Source of the DNA: Rotaria sp. Silwood1
Lineage: Eukaryota > Rotifera > Eurotatoria > Philodinida > Philodinidae
Reading direction: 5' to 3'
DNA length: 64,000 nucleotides
Assembly (NCBI GenBank): GCA_905250075.1
Contig: CAJNOP010000041.1
Span: forward strand, 997,302-1,061,301
The notes beneath the pieces are model-generated. The model did no database searches, had not been told where the DNA came from, and saw only the letters and a program-made list of their open reading frames with translations. The position numbers and the translations under genes were made by a program. Below, piece after piece: positions 63,714 to 64,000 of the stretch. Position 1 is the stretch's first letter. The number at the start of each line of letters is the position of its first letter.

Positions 63714-64000
63714 CTATAGAGAAAAGAGCGAATAATCTCTGAGAATTTTTGACATACAACATTATGAAGATTTATGCTGTTCTTTTTTGTTTGAGTCAAA
63801 AGAATTCAATGGATGTAGAAATTATTTTGTTAAAAAAAAGTTCGAGTAAGTCATTTATCTTAATCCTTTGTCAACGGGAAATGTATTTATATGCTTTGAG
63901 CTTCTTAACGTATCCCTAAATTGTACAGACATCATCTATCTTCACTAAACCTTGATAGTATTTTCTCTTTCCTTTATGTTGCTAATATCGTACAATATTA

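Overview
The window is AT-rich eukaryotic nuclear DNA from an invertebrate animal. Genes are intron-rich, mostly with 45-70 bp GT..AG introns and a few kb-long ones filled with small repeats. The gene set (Tousled-like kinase, anamorsin, ABCA1-type transporter, SLC26 transporter, GH18 chitinase, WAP+sushi secreted proteins, speriolin-like protein) is animal. Short introns, low GC and many small palindromic elements would fit a rotifer, probably bdelloid, but that placement is inference. No rRNA, canonical tRNA or CRISPR array was seen.

Layout. 1-7.9 kb: two same-strand (-) genes for secreted proteins with a signal peptide, an 8-cysteine WAP-like domain and a chain of sushi/CCP domains. The upstream one (4438..7922) has eight CCPs, the architecture of nematode LEV-9; the downstream one (64..2689) runs off the left edge. 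8.3-11.8 kb: a speriolin-like gene (-). 12.5-20.1 kb: a Tousled-like kinase gene (+), divergent from it. 21.4-23.7 kb: anamorsin/CIAPIN1 (+). 25.9-30.4 kb: a secreted chitinase with two C-terminal chitin-binding domains (+). 31.5-32.4 kb: a small four-exon gene (+) that looks like a neuropeptide precursor. 33.3-51.2 kb: one 32-exon ABCA1-type transporter gene (-). 54.4-55.7 kb: an intronless ERG4-type sterol reductase gene (+). 55.7-61.9 kb: repeat-rich, with a decayed hAT transposase and two long palindromes. 61.9 kb to the right edge: the 3' part of an SLC26 anion transporter gene (-).

The genes are ordinary neighbours rather than an operon-like system. The more unusual content is the tandem LEV-9-like pair, the single-exon ERG4-type reductase in an otherwise intron-rich animal region (possible horizontal transfer), the unassigned neuropeptide-like precursor, and many non-autonomous elements: two hAT-type elements with intact 8-bp target duplications and several near-complete palindromes.

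Exon coordinates were derived by hand from splice signals and reading-phase continuity; individual boundaries can be off by a base or so.
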